Source: a virus. From it: a stretch of 31,524 nucleotides of DNA. Both the position numbers and the translations under genes were made by a program. Below, piece after piece: positions 27,267 through 31,524 of this stretch (its first letter is position 1; the number at the start of each line of letters is the position of its first letter). The notes beneath the pieces were generated by a model. That model worked only from the letters and a program-made list of their open reading frames with translations, was not told the origin of the DNA and did not search any database. Where the stretch lies: positions 1 to 31,524 of IMG/VR virus record IMGVR_UViG_3300050015_000063. One strand, 5' to 3'.

Positions 27267-28802
27267 TTATTTAGTTACTCCAAAAACTCCTAATGGGTCG
27301 GTTGCAACGGTCATAGGAACTGTTACTGTGTTTGCTGAACCTATCGGATTATTGTAAATAGAATTAGCTAGAGATATAGTGTCCATTACTTGTTTAGGAC
27401 TATATTTTCTTGTTAATCCTAGAGCAGTTCCGACAAATCTCGCAGAGGTTGCAATAAAAGACGGAGAGTTTAATGAAAGTGTCGGGTCTCCACCTGAACG
27501 AGCCAAGTCTGGTTTTACCATACGAGCAGTCTGTTGTGCGATAGCGGCTTGGTCTTCATCACTCAATTTTCCTATATCACTTTGTGTTACTGTCGCTGGT
27601 GTTAATTTGTAATTAGAGAGAATTGCTTGAATACGAGAATACGCAGAGTTGACAGTTTGTGTATCAAGATTATTCTGCTCAACAACTTTCGGGTCAAGTC
27701 CGTTCCCAAGTGTAATTCCTTGTAAGTCTGATAGTTTTGTTCCGACTGGAACACCGTACTTTGCCGCTTCATCAAGTGTTAGTGTACGGTTAAGATTTCC
27801 TTGAGGATTTAGTATTGCATTTACTTGAAGTTGTTTTAATTGTTGTCCAAGAACATCACCACTATATTGTCCAGCCGCCTTAATTGCCGAGTTCATATCA
27901 GTTGCGTTGTTGATTGCAGAGACAACCGCCCCTGAAGCACCTTGAGAAACAGCACTTTGAAGAAGTTGACTTTGTGTCTTGAGAAAATCTTGTTGTGTTG
28001 CATAAGCTTGTGCCTGTTGAGTTTTAAGGGTATCGAGTAAGTTTTGTTGCTGTTTATCCGCAAAATCATACACTGCATTTATCATACTGGTATTAAAACT
28101 GTATGTATTCTCTGCATCTTTTGATTTGATTGAAAATAATGTGTCAAGATTACTTTGAGCCATCTGTAAATTACCTTGAGCAGTAGCGAGAAGTGCTTGA
28201 ATTGGAAGAGCATTGATTGCAGCTTCTTTAGCGATTTCTGCTTGTCTACCACCTACAATCGTTTCGGTTGCACCAGTATTTGAACCCTGTACATTTGCAG
28301 CAAGTTGGGCAGCTTGGGAATTAGCTGTAATGGTATTTAATTGTCCTGTGTAAGTATTGACTGCTTGCTGTGCTTGGTCAACGCCAGTTTGTTGGCGGGT
28401 TGTGTTATAAAGATTTTCTAAATTAGGTTGAGGATTATTCATCAACGCATTTATTCTGTCATTTGCGAGTTTTGTCTGTGAATCAACAACGGCCTGTTCT
28501 TTAGGAGTGTAAATACCGTTAGAATCTGTGGTAAACCCTGAAGGAGTCAATGCTTGATTATTTGCTGTTACTACACCAGTTGTTTGAGATGTTGGAATTG
28601 TGGTAGCAGTCGGAATCGTTGGTTGTGTTGTAGGTGTTAGAGTAGTAGAGGAGATGGGAGCGGTTGCTGTTGATGAAGTAGGTATACCATAAGAAGCATA
28701 TTGAGCATCTTGTGCTTTCGCTGAGGCACTTGTTCCACCTACCACGTGTCCACTCGGCATTACTGTTCCTACTGCGTATCCTCCTATTGTTTGAGTTGCC
28801 AT
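27267..28802 (-). CDS. Large helical Gln/Ala-rich virion protein
   Basis: A 511-residue protein. Residues ~1-110 are Ser/Thr/Pro-rich and probably disordered (SSTTLTPTTQPTIPTATTIP). The rest is helical, rich in Gln, Ala and Asn (AQQAVNTYTGQLNTITANSQ; DKQQQNLLDTLKTQQAQAYA), without cysteine or membrane segments. It precedes the 541-aa protein by 4 bp, so the two are likely co-translated and may form a complex. A role as ejection or internal core protein is inferred. Confidence 0.5.
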   Translation of the reverse strand: MATQTIGGYAVGTVMPSGHVVGGTSASAKAQDAQYASYGIPTSSTATAPISSTTLTPTTQPTIPTATTIPTSQTTGVVTANNQALTPSGFTTDSNGIYTPKEQAVVDSQTKLANDRINALMNNPQPNLENLYNTTRQQTGVDQAQQAVNTYTGQLNTITANSQAAQLAANVQGSNTGATETIVGGRQAEIAKEAAINALPIQALLATAQGNLQMAQSNLDTLFSIKSKDAENTYSFNTSMINAVYDFADKQQQNLLDTLKTQQAQAYATQQDFLKTQSQLLQSAVSQGASGAVVSAINNATDMNSAIKAAGQYSGDVLGQQLKQLQVNAILNPQGNLNRTLTLDEAAKYGVPVGTKLSDLQGITLGNGLDPKVVEQNNLDTQTVNSAYSRIQAILSNYKLTPATVTQSDIGKLSDEDQAAIAQQTARMVKPDLARSGGDPTLSLNSPSFIATSARFVGTALGLTRKYSPKQVMDTISLANSIYNNPIGSANTVTVPMTVATDPLGVFGVTK

Positions 28803-28828
28803 TATATTTTTGTTAAATTATACCATAA

Positions 28829-29104
28829 TTACGACTGTGTGCCTACTATTGTAAAAGTATTTGCTGACGAACAAATCTTTAATTTACCTCCTACCTCTAT
28901 AATCTCTCCGACTTCTGCCGTTGTGGGGTCACTTGCGTAATGTGGAACTTTCAAACGTGTAACGAAACTACTTTTCTTTGTAAAATCCTGTTGAGCGGAG
29001 AAATTATTTTTATAAAATTCTGAAGAAAGACTATCAAAATCACTCTGTAGCTTAGTGAGTTTATTTTGCAATGCTGTTATTTCGTCTTGGTAATCGTTTT
29101 CCAT
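28829..29104 (-). CDS. Small coiled-coil tail appendage protein
   Basis: 91 residues from the ATG 1 nt after the upstream stop. A coiled coil at ~1-35 (MENDYQDEITALQNKLTKLQ), then a beta-rich end (FVTRLKVPHYASDPTTAEVG; KICSSANTFTIVGTQS). The last motif is common at the C-terminus of phage tail appendage proteins. Probably a small trimeric tail protein. Confidence 0.55.
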   Translation of the reverse strand: MENDYQDEITALQNKLTKLQSDFDSLSSEFYKNNFSAQQDFTKKSSFVTRLKVPHYASDPTTAEVGEIIEVGGKLKICSSANTFTIVGTQS

Positions 29105-29105
29105 A

Positions 29106-30626
29106 TTATCCTGTGCTACCGAATAGATTTTCGGTCTCAAACTTAAAGCCTGTTAATTCTGCACCACCCGTTGACTCTATTCTAAAGCGTATTTCTCCAA
29201 ACGTGGCAAAAGGTAATTGGGTGCTTTCTATCACAAAGAAATCACGACCTACTTCTCCGACTGTTGAAAGAGAACCGACAGTAGTCCAAGAAGTATCAGC
29301 GTCTACTTTATATTTTACGGTAAGAGTTCCACCTGTCATCGGAGGTGTAGTGATAGAGATTTTTTCTATTCGTTTTGTCGTTGAGGCATCTCCAAAGTTA
29401 AATATCTGTGTTTCGTAAAAGGAAGTAAATGTATATGTCGCTGTTGAAGAGGTCTTATCTATTGAACCGTCTCCACTGTGAGAAATAAAGAAGTAATTGG
29501 CCGCTGTTCCAAAGGCTTGAATACCTGATGTGTTTACGTTCTCATCAATGTAATCTAGTGAAAGAGTAAAAGGATATGACGCACTCTTTCTACCGAAAGA
29601 CCAGATACCCTCGTTGTATTCTGTGCCTGCGTCATTACTCATCAATTTTGCCGCAAAAAATAGACGATTATTCTTAACTGCCTTTGAAAGAGGCATAGTA
29701 ACACCAGTTAGTTTTTTAGTGAAAACTTCTTTAACTACTTGTGGTGAACCACCAGAATAGGTTTGAATAATTAAAGAACCTCTACCTGCTCCTGTAGAGT
29801 TATTGAGATAACGGTCTGTAACTCCTACAAGCATACCCTCAATCGTTTCAAGGATATTTAATGAACCCTCACCCCAATCAATGTTATCTTGAAAAAGGGT
29901 TGAAGAATAATCCCATATAAAAACTTTAGACTTTCCGTTGTATTGATTGATTGGAGCACAAGCGATGGCTAGATAGTTTCCGTAGTTTGTTAAAGAAGTA
30001 ATTTTATAGTTTACTGGAACAGTTTTAACTGCATCTGTAATCGTACCAGCAGGAGAAATCCTTACGATATTATTATTGTATGCGATATACCCCTCACCTA
30101 AAGAGTTAATAACTCCACCTTGTGCGACTGAAGTGATTGTCGCTCCCAAAGTTACGGCAGTATTCGTAATACTCGGAGAACCAGAAAGTGTCCCCCATTT
30201 GAAGATTTGATTTGTGCCTTGAAAACCCCAGAGATAGTCTATAAACTCAAACAAACACCCATTTTGAACAGCTCCGTTACCCTCTGATGAAGTAGGGAGT
30301 GTCCAGTTACCAGTTGTAGCGTCGGCTTTGTAAACGATTTTAGTCTGTCCTGAATCGTTCTTTCCTAGTCCATATAATTTAGCGGAAGCGGAAGCGTATA
30401 GAAAATCCTGAACATAGTATTGCTTCATTCCAGTTGAGGTAGAACCGTCATTTGTATCAGCACCTAAATCACGGTAAGGTGTTATCTTTCCAGGATTTGA
30501 GAATATATCAAAATGTTTTGAAATAATAAAAGAGTCGGCAAAATAATTCTTACGATAAAGTCGTACTTGTCGGTTGTTATCCGATATTCCACCTGACCAA
30601 TCAAATTGTGCAAGAAATGTAGACAT
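29106..30626 (-). CDS. Tail structural protein, beta-rich (complete copy, version B)
   Basis: A 506-residue protein, beta-rich throughout (MSTFLAQFDWSGGISDNNRQ; LTNYGNYLAIACAPINQYNG; WTTVGSLSTVGEVGRDFFVI), with periodic Gly/Trp strands reminiscent of a beta-propeller, and ending LTGFKFETENLFGSTG. It lies between the fibre gene and the small coiled-coil gene. It may form the tail hub or a tail-needle/tube element of a short tail. The N-terminal third has a second version at 1-452. Confidence 0.6.
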   Translation of the reverse strand: MSTFLAQFDWSGGISDNNRQVRLYRKNYFADSFIISKHFDIFSNPGKITPYRDLGADTNDGSTSTGMKQYYVQDFLYASASAKLYGLGKNDSGQTKIVYKADATTGNWTLPTSSEGNGAVQNGCLFEFIDYLWGFQGTNQIFKWGTLSGSPSITNTAVTLGATITSVAQGGVINSLGEGYIAYNNNIVRISPAGTITDAVKTVPVNYKITSLTNYGNYLAIACAPINQYNGKSKVFIWDYSSTLFQDNIDWGEGSLNILETIEGMLVGVTDRYLNNSTGAGRGSLIIQTYSGGSPQVVKEVFTKKLTGVTMPLSKAVKNNRLFFAAKLMSNDAGTEYNEGIWSFGRKSASYPFTLSLDYIDENVNTSGIQAFGTAANYFFISHSGDGSIDKTSSTATYTFTSFYETQIFNFGDASTTKRIEKISITTPPMTGGTLTVKYKVDADTSWTTVGSLSTVGEVGRDFFVIESTQLPFATFGEIRFRIESTGGAELTGFKFETENLFGSTG

Positions 30627-31524
30627 ATTAGAAGTTATTTATTTTTAGTTCGAAGGTTTTAGACATAATGTTCGGTTACGATTACAATACCTTGCGTTCC
30701 TGCATTACCAGCAGTTGCAGATGAGTGGCTTAAAACTCCTCGCCCACCAGAACCATAAGTAACAGAAAATATAGATACTGCGGCAGGTGGAAAATCACCA
30801 CTAACTCCACCGCCAATATAACTACTTCCACTAGCACCGCTTAAGTTTATATCACCGCTTGCACCAACACCTCCAGCAGTTGAACCACCACTTGTATTGC
30901 TACCGTTTGTTCCACCGCCACCAGTCGCTGTGCAATGAGCACCAAAAGAACTATTACCGCCAGCCGCAGCAACATCATTACCACCTGACGAACCACCAGC
31001 TCCAGCAATTCCGATTGTTACGGTTTCAGTAGCACCTAGTGTTGCAGCCGCAATTAGTTTCCTTGAATAACCACCAGCACCACCTCCTCCTCCATCTGCC
31101 GAATTTGCGTTTGCACTCGTTCCACCAGAACCACCACCACCTGCTTGAACTTCCACTATGACATATTTCAAACCAGCTGGTTTGCTCCAAGTTGCAGGAG
31201 AAACAGAGTGGTCATAAGTCCTTACTATTGGTTTTGCCAAAGACCCACCAATATAGGTTGCCAACTTCGCAGGCGTAACAAACAACTTCGCCCCTGTTGA
31301 ACCTGTTGCTGTTCCTGCTGTTACCTGTGCGTCTGTAGCTTCTTGCACGATACCTTTAGATGTTTCGCTTGCTAAGGGGTTACCGCCAGAGTCTACATAC
31401 GCACGAGTTGCACGCTGTGAGGCAATCTTCGTTGCGGAGTTAGCGGCAAGTGTGCTGTCATCATCTAACAAGGAAGTTTCCAACTTTTCATTGTTCAACG
31501 CTGTTACGTTATTATTTATTACTG
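30175..31524. repeat. Terminal homology with positions 1-1342 (strain variants or repeat)
   Basis: Both window ends contain the same gene order: the N-terminal part of the tail protein, a short spacer and the fibre gene. 1-83 and 30175-30257 are identical, as are 1216-1342 and 31398-31524 (127 nt). Between them identity falls to about 90%, lowest in the fibre tip, with a 5-nt spacer difference and a one-codon difference. This is best explained by a circular genome assembled through two strain versions. Confidence 0.8.
30659..31524 (-). CDS. Glycine-rich tail fibre (version B, 5' end beyond the window)
   Basis: Homologous to 480-1394. The reading frame stays open to the window edge, so the start codon lies outside; the internal TTG at 31498 is not the true start. 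The conserved helix/anchor part is nearly identical to version A. The Gly-rich distal part differs, with loops such as GDINLSGASGSSYIGGGV against GDINLSGGNGLSPIG and one codon of length difference. The likely role is host recognition. Confidence 0.75.
   Translation of the reverse strand, partial: VINNNVTALNNEKLETSLLDDDSTLAANSATKIASQRATRAYVDSGGNPLASETSKGIVQEATDAQVTAGTATGSTGAKLFVTPAKLATYIGGSLAKPIVRTYDHSVSPATWSKPAGLKYVIVEVQAGGGGSGGTSANANSADGGGGGAGGYSRKLIAAATLGATETVTIGIAGAGGSSGGNDVAAAGGNSSFGAHCTATGGGGTNGSNTSGGSTAGGVGASGDINLSGASGSSYIGGGVSGDFPPAAVSIFSVTYGSGGRGVLSHSSATAGNAGTQGIVIVTEHYV

Noticed and set aside
1-31524. CRISPR array, integrase, reverse transcriptase, DNA polymerase, toxin-antitoxin pair
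   Set aside because: Looked for by eye on both strands. No repeat-spacer array and no protein with the matching motifs was found.

Overview
This window looks like an almost complete genome of a small tailed bacteriophage, about 30.2 kb and probably circular or circularly permuted. The two ends carry the same genes in two slightly different versions: 1-1342 is homologous to 30175-31524. GC content is low to moderate, genes are tightly packed with ATGA or 1-nt junctions, and most starts lack a Shine-Dalgarno sequence. The best host clue is the gene at 22745-24238. It has a signal peptide and repeated 'NGxVGIGTT' units, a pattern I know from secreted surface proteins of Candidatus Patescibacteria (CPR, Parcubacteria group). 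A patescibacterial host is my leading inference; it is not proven.

Layout. A 675-bp gene-free region (11815-12489) separates two divergent transcription units. The left unit runs on the minus strand from 11814 down to 1 and, on a circular map, continues from 31524 down to 19315. It holds, in order: two small coiled proteins, an HNH nuclease, small and large terminase, three small proteins (two with zinc motifs), portal, scaffold, an inserted HNH gene, major capsid protein, a decoration-like protein, a glycosyltransferase, a NUMOD3 mini-protein, a connector-like protein, a NUMOD3-HNH homing endonuclease, a glycine-rich tail fibre, a tail protein, two large proteins resembling ejection or internal virion proteins, a collagen-like fibre, the host-like surface protein, and lysis genes. 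The lysis genes are a cysteine-peptidase endolysin, coiled membrane proteins, a holin candidate and an Rpf/SLT-like transglycosylase. No tape-measure, sheath or major tail-tube protein is evident, which fits a short-tailed (podovirus-like) particle.

The right unit runs on the plus strand from 12183 to 19391. It holds about 22 small early-type genes: a ribbon-helix-helix candidate, HNH nucleases, an OB-fold-like protein, a winged-helix protein, a PD-(D/E)XK-like nuclease and many small zinc-knuckle proteins. I see no DNA polymerase, helicase, primase, RNA polymerase or integrase, so replication probably relies on the host. Three perfect DnaA-box sequences lie in non-coding spots. The two units converge and overlap by 77 bp at 19315-19391.

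The most interesting parts are non-coding. (1) A strong sigma70-type promoter at 12149-12176 leads straight into a roughly 280-nt sequence with nested long-range helices and a possible pseudoknot. (2) A near-consensus plus-strand promoter at 25254-25282, inside the minus-strand late region, starts exactly at a compact roughly 90-nt multi-stem RNA ending in five T. (3) A roughly 240-nt multi-hairpin stretch (19744-19980) lies between two lysis genes. Also notable are a three-gene cassette (20370-20974) with strong Shine-Dalgarno sites unlike the rest of the genome, and a 20-bp palindrome overlapping the promoter of the PD-(D/E)XK-like gene.
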